Of a stretch of 10,455 nt of DNA, positions 1 through 7,963 are shown piece by piece. Below the pieces are notes generated by a model. It worked only from the letters and a program-made list of their open reading frames with translations, made no database searches and was not told where the DNA came from. The position numbers and the translations under genes are program-made. How positions within the stretch are numbered: the first letter of the stretch is position 1; each line of letters opens with the position of its first letter. Source of the DNA: Chromera velia (taxonomy: Eukaryota > Sar > Chromeraceae); NCBI GenBank assembly GCA_018398765.1, contig JAHBMJ010002563.1:7501-17955 (forward strand), given 5' to 3'.

Positions 1-217
1 AATTGATAAGACAAATGTTTGTTTCCTTCTCATGCGTGCCTCTGGAGAAGGGGGAGGAGACAGTATGAAGTGCTAGAGGCTGAAGGACACGTTGTTGGTC
101 GACGGAACGGAAAGGTTGTGGTGACAGAATATTGCCGTTCGAGAACAATCGTTTTCATGCCACTGAGGAATAGGCTCGCCACTTCAGCTACACCGCAAAC
201 TGATGGCGTATGTGCAG
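1..217 (+). other. 3' end of a Cpn60 intron (upstream part off-window)
   Basis: No reading frame here resembles the chaperonin segment that should precede exon A (the apical-domain stretch before PLVIIAED). The stretch ends in a credible acceptor, TGTGCAG at 211-217, followed by the conserved exon. It is therefore read as the tail of an intron whose donor lies left of the window. The acceptor is only weakly pyrimidine-rich. An unrecognised short exon cannot be excluded. Confidence 0.6.
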
Positions 218-272
218 GTCCAAAGAGCCCCTCGTGATCATCGCGGAAGACTTCGGAGCCGAGGCTATGCAG
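218..272 (+). CDS. cpn60: Cpn60 exon A (apical domain)
   Basis: This exon encodes [18 protein letters not shown], matching GroEL PLLIIAEDVEGEALA. The Met of EAM corresponds to substrate-binding L259 of E. coli GroEL. The exon starts with one base (G218) that completes a split codon and ends in phase 0 at a CAG|GTGCAG donor. The donor is weaker than the others, but the join to exon B restores the family sequence [13 protein letters not shown]. Confidence 0.88.
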
Positions 273-3200
273 GTGCAGAACAATATCTAGTCACCAACTG
301 TACGGATAGACGAACGCAAATGCGAGTGCGCACGCACGCGCTCACACACACACTCACTCACACACAGAGAGGGAAGGAGGGTGGAAGGGAGAAAGAGAGA
401 CACAGAAAAACAAAGACGCAGACTAACGGACAAAAGTGACGGCAGAGACTGGTGTGTCGAAATTAATTCCATACGTAGCATCATCATTTCCATTCACGCC
501 TGTCCTTGCTTTGTTTGGTCGTTTGAACCTTCACGGGTTTCTCTTTACCTTGGTCAACTGGCGGTATCTATCTGCTGTGTCCTCTTTGCTTTCAGACTTT
601 GATCATCAACAAGATGCGGGGGCTCTTGAAGGTTGTTGCTGTCAAGGCCCCTTCCTTTGGAGAGCGAAGGAAGGACTACCTGAGAGATATCGCAATCGCG
701 ACGAATGCAACGCTGATTTCCAAAGATGTCGGCCTGACTCTCGAGGAGGTCAGTCAACAGAAAATCAAGAAACACATGCACGAACGGTCCCCCTCTTGGT
801 CTCTTTTCGCTGATGTCCGCGCCTCACTTCAACCCGAGTGAAGTTTTTGGCGTCCCCTTTCTCCCTCACTCTCACCCTGACCGGTGTGTTACGTGTTCTC
901 GTGCAGGCCACTCCGGAGATGCTCGGAACTGCTCAGGGTGTTGTTGTCAGGAAGGAGAGGACGTCCATTATCACGTACCCACAGTACAGAGTCAACATTG
1001 ATGCACGCATCGACCAGCTCAAGGTAAGAAAGTGACAGTTTCCACGGACGACAGAGCGAGACATACAGAAAGCGAGAGGACGATCTGAGGAGGAAACGGG
1101 AAAGTAGAAAACAAGCAAACAAAGACCGGAAGACGAAAGTGGGAAAGATAAAGACAGCACAGGAAACAGCGACACACATCGTCCGTTCGACAGGAAGGCC
1201 TTTGAAAACTCGGCTGGGAAAGTGCGAGTGATAGTGAGGCATGCGCAGCCGATCGACCGACCGATCTCATTAAGCTTCATGGTGGCGTGCAACCACATAG
1301 ATCAAGACCAGTCTCCCTGTTTTCTTCGACTGCGAAGTACCCTCATACCCCCCCTTTTCTCTATGATGGGGCCAAATCAAACGCGTCTCTCCGACCCTGC
1401 AATATTCAGTGAGAACCATGACACATCGTGCCCTGATTTTGTTTCCTTTATCTAATTTGCTATGCTTTCCGTTTCGCATTTCAGTCGAGGCAAAGAGCTG
1501 TTTTTTCTGCGACTGCAAGCTCCATTCTCCCGCACTCTTTTGAGCAATGTTGCGAAAAGGCAAAGCTTTTGGACGGCAATTTGTGCACTTTTCTGTCTTC
1601 TGGGTGAAACTTCAATTGCACGCCTCCTCTTTGCACGGCTACTGCCTGCCTTCATACAGGTCGAGCGCGAGAAGAGCACGTCAAAGTACGATAAGGAGAA
1701 GCTTGATGAGAGGGTGGCAGCACTGTCGGGAGGCATCGCAAGAATTCTTGTCGGGGCGGCAACTGAGACAGAGCAGAAAGAAAAGAAGCTGAGGTCAGCC
1801 ATACTTTTCAAGTCTTTGAACTGAGACGCCACACAAGCGTGCTGCACAAACGAGATTATCCGTTCAGACGAGCCGTTAGGCACACAGAAATCAAAACGAA
1901 TCGAACGCACGAAGCCCCAGAGACTGTTGTGGTGAGGGCGTGCGGGAAGTATCCTTTCATTACGCTTAGAGTCGCCCTCTCGTCTGTGAATCTTTTGCTT
2001 TTACACTGCCTTGGGCATTCGTGCACGCAGATGGGCTCTCTTTCATCGTTCCTACAGAGAACAGAGAAACTGTGCCACGCGCGCTCTTTCTGCACAGAGG
2101 CGGAGGAACAGCCTCGTCTTCTTTCTTTTGGTTTATGTGACGAGGCGCCTAACAAGTGGTTTCTGGTTCCGCTTTGCTATTGTCTTCGAACTGACCGGCG
2201 TGTCATTTTTTTGCTTGCTATCTTGCTATTAGCTTGTTACACCCGTCTCTGTGCCTTGGGTCTCTTCCCTGCCCTCAAGATCTCCCTGCTCCCTCGCCTT
2301 CCTATGTGTAGTCGCCCTGCTCTCAGCTTCCCCATATCTACACCGCGCTCTCCTTTGTATGCCTTTCTGGCTCTCTTTACCCCATCCTCATGTCTTTGCT
2401 TCCTTGCCCTCCCTCCCTCGGGAACATTCTGAATCCAGGTACGAAGACGCAATCAACGCAGTGAGGGCGGCTCTTGAAGGAGGATTTGTCCCCGGGGGCG
2501 GCGTTACCTACCTTGCCCTCGCAAGTCCCGATTTTGAGAAGAGGTGCATGGAGGAAGTGGAGCGAACGGCCAAGCAAGAGGTCGTCGGTGTGGATCTTGA
2601 CACTGGAGAGTTGGTCTCTGAGGAGATCCCTCCTGAGATGGAGAGTGAGGTCGAGTTGCAGAAGGACGGTGCCAGAATCATTCTGAAGGCTATGAAGAGC
2701 ATCACGTGGCAGATCGCAGAGAATGCAGGTAGGTAGGTCAGGAGCAGACGAGATCATTTACCGCCAAGTGGACGCGACCGCATGTTGCATGTTGACGTGC
2801 GCCTGCCTGGTGTGTTTTGCAGGTGTGGACGGAAATCGAGTCGTGAAGGCAATTGCAAACTCCGATCGGCCATTCGGTTACGGATGGAATGCAAAGACGT
2901 CTGTGTACGGTGACATGATCAAGATGGGAGTGATTGATCCTGCAAAGGTCAGCTTTTTCGCTTACTTACAAGGACGGGTGCGTTGCAAGCAGGCGTCCCC
3001 ATGCCCTCCTCAATATTCCGTGTCCGTCATCAGGGTAGAAGGGAGTGCCAAGCGACTGTTGACTGCCTGTGCAGCATGCATTTTGAAACATGCTTCTGTA
3101 CTGCATCGCACGAAGACCGTTGCTTGCCTTCTCTGTCTCCGATTTCCATGGATAGTCGCTGCAGCGATCCCTTCTCCTCATCAGGCCTACCCCCATTCCC

Positions 3201-3888
3201 CCCATCCGGCGCAAGGCCGCTTTTGGCAGAATTTGGTTGCGCGAACACAGTTGTCGTTTTGTCTCTCTGGCCAGGAGTTTCAGGCGTTTGGCTATGCTCA
3301 GAAATTTTCTGCATTGCATTTGCACGATAGTGCCCCTGGTGTTGACCTGCGTTCCCCGAAGCGGGTTCTTTCAATTCACTGGAAATGCTTGGATTGCGCA
3401 TCATTCTCCAGGTTATCATTTCGGCCATCGATAATGCCGCTTCTGTTGCTGGACTGGTTCTGACTACCGAGGGCATGATGGTGGAGAACGAAGAAGAAGA
3501 GAAGAAGCAGCCCGCAATGGTCAGTCCAATCCCTGCTTTCCGGATACTCAGAGGACTGGCTAATCTGTCCAGCGCTGAAGGACTTTTAGGTCATTTCATC
3601 TGGAGATCCAGCGCTTTTGTGGCGTGCGGTCCCAATATTTTGTTGTGACCAACCGAATTGCATCGAATCATTGAAACGAATCAGATTTCTGCCAGCCTCC
3701 TTCTGAACAGAGTTTGATTCTGCTGAAAAGGAGCGGAGGACAGCATTCAATTGTCTGTACCGTCACCGCTCCACTCTCTGCGCGATTTTCCGCTGTGGTC
3801 TTTCATTGCATGCTCTTTCAGTCTTCCCTGACGTTCGCCCCTCTTGTGCTTTTACGTGTGGATGCAGACCCAGCAGCCGGAGTACTAA
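218..3888 (+). CDS. cpn60: Plastid-type chaperonin 60 (Cpn60/GroEL family), 5'-partial, eight exons
   Basis: This is an ATP-driven group I chaperonin that folds imported and newly made proteins, probably in a plastid. Exons are 218-272, 596-748, 907-1023, 1660-1793, 2439-2728, 2823-2947, 3412-3519 and 3868-3888. They join in frame into about 333 residues. In order they give the apical [10 protein letters not shown] and KAPSFGERR motifs, the LSGGIA and VGAATE intermediate region, [11 protein letters not shown] with the catalytic Asp equivalent to GroEL D398, the PGGG nucleotide loop, WNAKTS (N479 equivalent), GVIDPAKV (D495 equivalent) and [20 protein letters not shown] is typical of cyanobacterial/plastid Cpn60; mitochondrial Hsp60 usually has DAAGVAS there. 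About 245 N-terminal residues and any targeting peptide are missing to the left, so the compartment is inferred. Oddities are an acidic insertion of about 33 residues in the equatorial domain and no GGM tail. The introns of 94-645 bp hold no gene that I recognise. Confidence 0.93.
343..366. repeat. CA/CTCA microsatellite inside a Cpn60 intron
   Basis: A run of CACACACA and CACTCACT units lies inside the 323-bp intron between exons A and B (273-595). It is followed by a purine-rich GAGAGGGAAGGAGG stretch. The rest of the intron shows nothing recognisable and ends in a good pyrimidine tract and TTTCAG acceptor. Confidence 0.7.
596..748 (+). CDS. cpn60: Cpn60 exon B (apical domain)
   Basis: This exon has 51 codons, in phase 0 at both ends. 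It encodes [38 protein letters not shown] and DVGLTLEE, the apical-domain core of GroEL-type chaperonins. The Ile-Ile pair matches GroEL V263/V264, part of the hydrophobic rim that binds substrate and co-chaperonin. The acceptor is TTTGCTTTCAG and the donor is GTCAGT at 749. The intron that follows is 158 bp. Confidence 0.93.
907..1023 (+). CDS. cpn60: Cpn60 exon C (apical to intermediate)
   Basis: This exon has 39 codons, in phase 0 at both ends. It encodes [20 protein letters not shown] and [17 protein letters not shown] continues exon B exactly as GroEL ATLEDLGQAK follows MELEK. The acceptor is CTCGTGCAG and the donor is a classical GTAAGA. The next intron (1024-1659, 636 bp) is purine-rich near its start and pyrimidine-rich toward its end; I see no gene in it. 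Confidence 0.92.
1660..1793 (+). CDS. cpn60: Cpn60 exon D (intermediate domain)
   Basis: This exon encodes [20 protein letters not shown], then [16 protein letters not shown] and KEKKL, and stops two bases into an Arg codon. The [11 protein letters not shown] and GGIA blocks are hallmarks of the family. The donor is GTCAGC at 1794. The AG plus the first G of exon E rebuilds an Arg codon, giving [13 protein letters not shown] as in plastid Cpn60. The following intron (1794-2438, 645 bp) is the longest and contains no recognisable gene. Confidence 0.92.
2439..2728 (+). CDS. cpn60: Cpn60 exon E (ATPase site plus equatorial insertion)
   Basis: This is the largest exon. [15 protein letters not shown] carries the catalytic Asp (codon 2446-2448), and [12 protein letters not shown] is the nucleotide loop. 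A Glu-rich segment, roughly [20 protein letters not shown] plus [12 protein letters not shown], follows before the family resumes at [10 protein letters not shown]. From GGG to LKAM there are 60 residues, against 27 in E. coli GroEL. The donor is GTAGGT and the exon ends in phase 1. The next intron is only 94 bp. Confidence 0.93.
2823..2947 (+). CDS. cpn60: Cpn60 exon F (C-terminal equatorial domain)
   Basis: The exon starts in phase 1, completing the Gly of ENAG, and encodes [30 protein letters not shown] and IDPAKV. The Asn of WNAKTS and the Asp of IDPAKV align with the adenine/ribose-contacting N479 and D495 of GroEL. It ends in phase 0 at a GTCAGC donor. A 464-bp intron follows (2948-3411) with no recognisable content. 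Confidence 0.92.
3412..3519 (+). CDS. cpn60: Cpn60 exon G (penultimate)
   Basis: This exon encodes [20 protein letters not shown] and [16 protein letters not shown]. After the conserved LTTE the sequence becomes a Glu/Lys tail. The acceptor is TTCTCCAG. I end the exon at a GTCAGT donor (3520), the same donor type used elsewhere in the gene. Reading through would instead add about 43 non-chaperonin residues up to a stop near 3648. Confidence 0.85.
3868..3888 (+). CDS. cpn60: Cpn60 exon H: terminal micro-exon with stop
   Basis: After a pyrimidine-rich stretch and a GGATGCAG acceptor, seven codons read TQQPEY and TAA, in phase with exon G. The resulting tail is KKQPAM-TQQPEY, an acidic/aromatic end instead of GGM repeats. 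Support is splice-site and phase logic plus a plausible chaperonin tail length; homology cannot test six residues. Confidence 0.6.
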   Translation, partial: TQQPEY

Positions 3889-5120
3889 CCTGACCGAATG
3901 AAAGGTCACGTGGCACAGTAATGATCGGCAACACAAATTGGTGGAAAGAAGCCGGAAAGAGGAGAGAGAATCTCCCGAAAAGATAATTTACAGGTCAAGT
4001 CCGAAGACGTGAAGGGCGTCGAAAAAAAGAAAATGCACCTTTTTTCCTTTCTTGCTGGGAGGGAGAAGGTGAACGACCCTGTGTGGGTGATGCCGCCTTA
4101 TGGGGTCTTGCTTTGTTTCTCTGGGAGGACCAGCGAGCGAAATCCGATGGAAAACTTATGCGGACACCGTCAGATACCTTCTTTCAGTCACGATAAAAAC
4201 AGAAAGTGACCGCGCGCCTTCGTTCATGTGTGGCGACGGTCGATGATTTCGCCCTATGTGGCCGCGTCTGCATGTGTCAAGAGCTTTGAGCCTGCTTGTG
4301 TTTTGGAATCAGAAAAGGAAAGATGAATCAGAAAGAGGGGGAAAAGAGAGGGGTGCATTTGTGGAAGGATTGAAAGCGAACTTGTTCCAAGTGTAGGTAA
4401 GGTCTGTCAAGGGAAAGTCAGTATGTCGGAGATCAAAACATATCAACATCTGCATATCAACAACACAGTTTTTGTTTCTAATTAAATGGGGAAATGTCAG
4501 AGGTGAGCCTCTGTCTCCCTTTTGTTGTGCCTGTCCTTCCTCCATGAACACTTCCAATGCATGCTCAATTCCGGGTCGTCATGCTGAATCCACGTGTCCA
4601 AGATTTATATCTGTTCCATGCGTCTTTGGCCGCTTGCTGCCTCAAATCCCGACTCACATGCGTATATCCCTATTTAAAAGACGCGCTGCTGCAAGTACGT
4701 GCAACATGCTTCAGTTTGACTGCAAAATGGTACATGTTTGTGAATGTTTTTTTGATGGGTTTTTTTAAGGAGAGAAATGAAAAGAGAAAAGGAATATTTT
4801 AGACAGACTCTGACTGTTAATTACAGAGTAAATGCAAACGAAACGTTTGAGACTGTTTGACTGAAAGTTCATCGATCCTTACTTGAAATTGACTCAATAT
4901 GGTTGATAGCATGAAATGAAATGATCGGCTTTGACGTATATTCTTAATTAGGATCAATCATTTAGTCAATCATAATGCTCTAGATAATGCTTAATTTGAA
5001 GATTTAGGCTTTTTACATAATAATTTTGTTTGTGATAGGTTCTAGTACAGTTAGTTGGTTAGTTAGTTAGAGGATGCCTAACCCCAGTTGGAGCGCTAAG
5101 CTCCCGGGCGGCACATACAC
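3889..5120. other. Downstream flank of Cpn60, no recognisable gene
   Basis: The left part must hold the Cpn60 3' UTR. I see no diagnostic polyadenylation signal. Short open frames here (for example 4472-4768 and 4309-4557) have no recognisable motifs, and no tRNA or rRNA was seen. Composition changes near 4740-4800 from about half GC to AT-rich. A short GTTAGTT tandem (5051-5068) and a small GGAGC-GCTAA-GCTCC hairpin (about 5090-5104) lie at the right edge. Confidence 0.6.
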
Positions 5121-5127
5121 ACTATTT

Positions 5128-5161
5128 ATGAATAAATGAATAAATGAATGAATGAATGAAT
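5128..5161. repeat. AATG/AATA tetranucleotide microsatellite
   Basis: About eight tetranucleotide units, AATA mixed with AATG then pure AATG, lie directly after a GC-richer stretch ending CCCGGGCGGCACATACACAC. Such simple arrays sometimes form the tail of a retroposed element, but no element body is recognised upstream. Confidence 0.85.
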
Positions 5162-5320
5162 TATATAAAGTTATACCGCTTCGGGGGGATCAAACACATC
5201 GAGTAAGCCCAGAAGGAGAGAGAATGTGAGAGACATCCACAGAACTTAAAAGACACTGGCAGACAGACACATAGATAGATATCGATATATACGCGGGGGG
5301 ATGATTTATACTAATGCTAA

Positions 5321-5340
5321 TAGTATGTATTAGTATGTAT
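5321..5340. repeat. 10-bp perfect tandem duplication
   Basis: TAGTATGTAT occurs twice head to tail in AT-rich DNA. Nearby (5265-5290) are AGACAGACACATAGATAGAT-type simple repeats. No gene is seen between 5162 and 5488. Confidence 0.85.
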
Positions 5341-5489
5341 AGCTCAGTCATTATTAAAATAATTGATATATATGATTGATAAATTTGAACAAACATTTTT
5401 TTTGTCGTCGTTCCGGAGCAGTTTTCATTTTTTTTTATATATAATAGGGTTTGATAATTTGATAAATTAAAATCTATAATTTTTACTAC

Positions 5490-5509
5490 ACTGTGCTGTT
5501 AGGAGTAAC
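5490..5509 (+). repeat. Left terminal inverted repeat of the 515-bp element
   Basis: Twenty bases identical in inverse orientation to 5983-6002. The GTAAC at its inner end is the first of the repeated internal GGTAAC-type motifs, a likely transposase-binding unit by analogy with other elements. Confidence 0.88.
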
Positions 5510-5530
5510 CAACTTAGTTTAGTTATCTAG

Positions 5531-5546
5531 GCGGCCGTTAGGCCGC
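5531..5546. repeat. GC hairpin GCGGCC-GTTA-GGCCGC
   Basis: A perfect 6-bp all-GC stem with a 4-base loop lies just inside the left end of the MITE-like element. It shares the CGGCC/GGCCG stem with four other hairpins at 7240, 7696, 8074 and 8131. Confidence 0.85.
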
Positions 5547-5549
5547 TTG

Positions 5550-5569
5550 GTAACCATTTTCATGGTTAC
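5550..5569. repeat. Hairpin with GTAACCAT stem
   Basis: GTAACCAT and ATGGTTAC form a perfect 8-bp stem around TTTC. It presents the element's GGTAAC motif in both orientations, immediately after the GC hairpin. Confidence 0.85.
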
Positions 5570-5925
5570 AGTAATCATGTAGAGTCATATTGATTACCTT
5601 TGTTTCGGTAACAAAAACTCTGGTAATCGTTCTTTTAAGCCAGACAAACTAGTGGATAAATCGAGTAGCAAAGACAGATTTATTGTAAAGTTCTCTTATA
5701 TCCATAAATATGTGTAAGTTGAAGTCAAGTTCTTGATATTATAGAAACAATTTAGACAAAAAAAGTTTAAAAATGATCTTTTTACGTCGTACTCTACTCG
5801 TACACAGTTTTTAAAGATGCGTTTCTCCCTAGGTTTCTCCTATATTAGATCTCGATTCAACACATTTGTAGGCAGATACGGCCAGATTGCGGCGGTAACG
5901 GTAGTCTCCTCAGACTCCTTGAGTT

Positions 5926-5953
5926 ACCAAATTGGGGTTACCAATTTGATGGT
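5926..5953. repeat. Hairpin near the right end of the 515-bp element
   Basis: ACCAAATTGG pairs with CCAATTTG(AT)GGT across a GGTTA loop, with a 2-base bulge. It again places GTTACC/GGTTACC motifs (5923-5928, 5936-5942) next to a structured end. Confidence 0.75.
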
Positions 5954-5982
5954 AGCCAAAAGCTTTCTAAGAAGGGCTCATA

Positions 5983-6002
5983 GTTACTCCTAACAGCACA
6001 GT
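5983..6002 (-). repeat. Right terminal inverted repeat of the 515-bp element
   Basis: Reverse complement of 5490-5509 over all 20 bases. It is followed by TATAATTTTTA-type sequence that also flanks the left end. Confidence 0.88.
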
Positions 6003-6012
6003 ATAATTTTTA

Positions 6013-7230
6013 TATCATGTTCATTCTATTTATTTTTAAACAAAAAAGTAGGCAATGCCATGGGGGTAGCCTTTTGTGTGAAAAGGTTCTGCGTCTTCCA
6101 GTTAGTCTCAAATCTGGGTCCGAGCAAGTCCCAGCAAGTCCACTCATTTATTTTTTTTTTTAAATAGAAAAACATTTTTAATTGTAGCCAGTTTACTGCC
6201 AATAGATTACGTTTAATATGAATCATTATGTGACTTGTCATTCGTAGTTTCAACTTAGAAATCAATAGAAGGGCGTAGTAGGGCAGGCGGGAAAAGTATA
6301 AATTCCTCATATCGGACTTGTTAAAGACTCTGAGGTTTTCGGATGGTTTTTGGGCAGATACGGCTGCGCCAGGTCGGGCCTTGATTTTTCTGAAGACCGA
6401 TTTCCCTTTATAGTGGAGTACCTATCGAGTTCAGTGAGATACGTACCACCACGGCGTGAGCCGTGCCGCGTTTAGCCGCCACATCCACATGAGTGTTGGT
6501 TGGCCTAGCCAGCATCCATGCATCTCACAGATCCAAGTGCAATGAAAAGCCGTCTCGTTCATGATTAAAGTAATTCGTACAAAGCAAAAACTGCTCAGTC
6601 CACTCAAAAGGAGTGTAATTGAACTATATATGGAAGAACGGAACCACTGATCCTGGGAGTATACCCAAGGCTTAACCTAAAACCAGACATTCAGCCTGTA
6701 TACTTTTAAGAACAGAATTTATAGATAGTCTAGAGCAAGTGTATTCTTTAAGTTAACTCTTCCTTCCAAGAACCGTATGATAGAAATTCTAACTGTAACT
6801 AGTCAGTTTCACGTGTGTATCCCCCTTTATCTTTCAGAAGGAACTTCTTAAAAGTTCAAAAAGTAAAGAAACCTCTTTTAATGAATGTATTGAAGCATCT
6901 TGTTACAATTCTGAACGAGAGGATCGCGGTCTTGCGGATGGAGTAAATTTTCTGGATCTATTATGGATCTGCCTCCATGCACATATAAAGTGAGTCACAT
7001 CTCCACATCATCTCTACTGCTTCTCCTCCGAGTCGATCACTTCACTCTATCACAAATGATTAACACGCTTTCCCATAAGAGGAAATACATCTTTCTCTCT
7101 TTACACAACCAGGCACTGCATTTCTTTTGTATCTTTTTACTTTTACTCCTACCGACACACCAATATAGACATACTCCCCTAACACTAAGCTATGCACCTT
7201 TTAGAATCGATCAAAATGCTGTTATCTTTG
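6013..7230. other. AT-rich gene-poor stretch with small hairpins
   Basis: No gene is supported. Frames at 6026-6310 (minus) and 6963-7271 (plus) have no recognisable motifs and low-complexity composition. Small structures are a CCTTTT/AAAAGG hairpin (6070-6086), a 10-bp AGCAAGTCC(C/A) duplication (6123-6142), a 12-base copy of a MITE-internal sequence (GGCAGATACGGC, 6353-6364) and a CACGGC-GTGA-GCCGTG hairpin (6450-6465). Confidence 0.6.
6450..6465. repeat. CACGGC-GTGA-GCCGTG hairpin
   Basis: A perfect 6-bp stem is closed by a GTGA loop, a GNRA-type tetraloop if transcribed. It sits in a GC-richer patch of otherwise AT-rich DNA, with no gene or known RNA family recognised around it. Confidence 0.75.
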
Positions 7231-7235
7231 CGCAT

Positions 7236-7276
7236 CTTCGGCGGCCTCTGGCCGCCTTCGATCAACACTAAGACTA
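7236..7276 (+). repeat. 41-bp dispersed repeat, copy 1 (with GGCGGCC hairpin)
   Basis: This segment aligns without gaps to 7690-7730 with 32 of 41 identical bases, starting CTTC and ending TAAGACTA. It contains GGCGGCC-TCT-GGCCGCC (7240-7256), a perfect 7-bp stem with a 3-base loop. TCGATCAA occurs on both sides of the hairpin (7207-7214, 7258-7265). Confidence 0.8.
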
Positions 7277-7689
7277 TTTTTGGCGCTCATTACATTTTCA
7301 CTATTATAAAAAAGTTTAGTAATAAATCTAGGTAATAAATACCCTATAAAAGTGTCTCTGGTATAGGCAATTGGAGCATATATGAATAGAAGAGGTATCA
7401 CTCAGGTGTGTGATCGACTGGCGGGTTAAGTCATCTTATCATCATTATCATAAGTGCCTTTAGATTGTATTGCCTTAAATTTATATTTATTAATTCGCAA
7501 CAGTTACTCAAAAAGGTGACAACAAGCATTAATTGATTTGCATAACAACAGTGTATACGGGCGTAGTACATCTTTTAATTTGACGTTAACTCTCTTACAT
7601 AAATTTAACATGCGTTCATCTTCGGTGTGGCCTTCAGTCTCTCGTTACCAGCCGGTCTTTGGTGGTTTTCAATCAAGATATACGATTTT

Positions 7690-7730
7690 CTTCAGCGGCC
7701 TCCGGCCGTCTTTAAACATTATTAAGACTA
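7690..7730 (+). repeat. 41-bp dispersed repeat, copy 2 (with CGGCC hairpin)
   Basis: This is the second copy of the 7236-7276 repeat. Its hairpin is CGGCC-TCC-GGCCG (7696-7708). Most differences from copy 1 are C/T or G/A changes. It lies in a frame open from 7538 to 7768 that I do not consider a gene. Confidence 0.8.
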
Positions 7731-7734
7731 AGAT

Positions 7735-7770
7735 CATCTTCGGCAGCTTTCGATCAAGCGTAGCTTAGTC
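7735..7770 (+). repeat. Partial third copy lacking the hairpin
   Basis: CATCTTCGGC is followed, after only AGCT, by TTCGATCAAG and a TTAGTC end. Compared with the region from 7233 this looks like the same repeat with the central GGCC hairpin missing. A further CATCTTCGG occurs at 7618-7626. Similarity is short, so common origin is likely but not certain. Confidence 0.5.
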
Positions 7771-7963
7771 ATACTGTGTCAGGAGAGTACACAGACATGA
7801 ACACATCAATACATACACTGATACACACTCACAGTCATCTCTCTTCACTCAGAGTCTCTCGTTCCACCTCTTCACTTTTCCAGAGAGTATTTAACTGATA
7901 AAATTTTTTACCGATTCAAGCTTTCAGATGATCTTATTTTCTTCATGACGCATGATAGACTTG

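Larger units (their letters stand above)
5489..6003. mobile_element. Non-autonomous inverted-repeat transposon (MITE-like), about 515 bp
   Basis: Terminal inverted repeats of 20 identical bases, ACTGTGCTGTTAGGAGTAAC at 5490-5509 and its reverse complement at 5983-6002, bound a segment with no transposase frame. TA dinucleotides flank both ends (5487-5488 and 6004-6005), which would suit a Tc1/mariner-type insertion. Alternatively, an 11-bp direct repeat, TATAATTTTTA, occurs at 5475-5485 and 6002-6012, which would suit a MULE-like 9-11 bp duplication; on the left it sits four bases off the repeat. Inside are about ten GGTAAC/GTTACC-like motifs and several hairpins. It probably depends on a transposase elsewhere. 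Superfamily is undecided. Confidence 0.85.

Noticed and set aside
19-237. Open frame of 72 codons at the left end as an upstream Cpn60 exon
   Set aside because: Its translation does not resemble the Cpn60 segment expected before PLVIIAED, and its frame differs from exon A.
1839-2432. 197-codon open frame within the Cpn60 intron
   Set aside because: It is Leu/Cys/Ser-rich translation of a pyrimidine-rich intron with no recognisable domain, bounded by well supported exons.
2966-3476. Minus-strand frames of 119 and 148 codons opposite the Cpn60 intron and exon G
   Set aside because: They have no motifs, and they are shadows of intron and coding sequence on the plus strand.
3520-3648. Unspliced extension of exon G as the true Cpn60 C-terminus
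   Set aside because: It starts with a GTCAGT donor like other introns here and encodes sequence unlike chaperonin tails. A good in-phase acceptor and short terminal exon exist at 3868. Kept only as a possible intron-retention form.
4472-4768. 98-codon open frame downstream of Cpn60
   Set aside because: It has no domain, no exon-like boundaries and a Cys/Ser/Phe-rich random composition. It overlaps an equally meaningless minus-strand frame.
5041-5068. Telomere-like repeat (GTTAGTTGGTTAGTTAGTTAG)
   Set aside because: The 4-base GTTA units are irregular and short and do not match a T/G-rich telomeric heptamer. They are treated as simple repeat.
6963-7271. 102-codon open frame in the AT-rich region
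   Set aside because: It is Leu/Ser/His-rich low-complexity translation and runs through the GC hairpin of the 41-bp repeat. No similarity is recognised.
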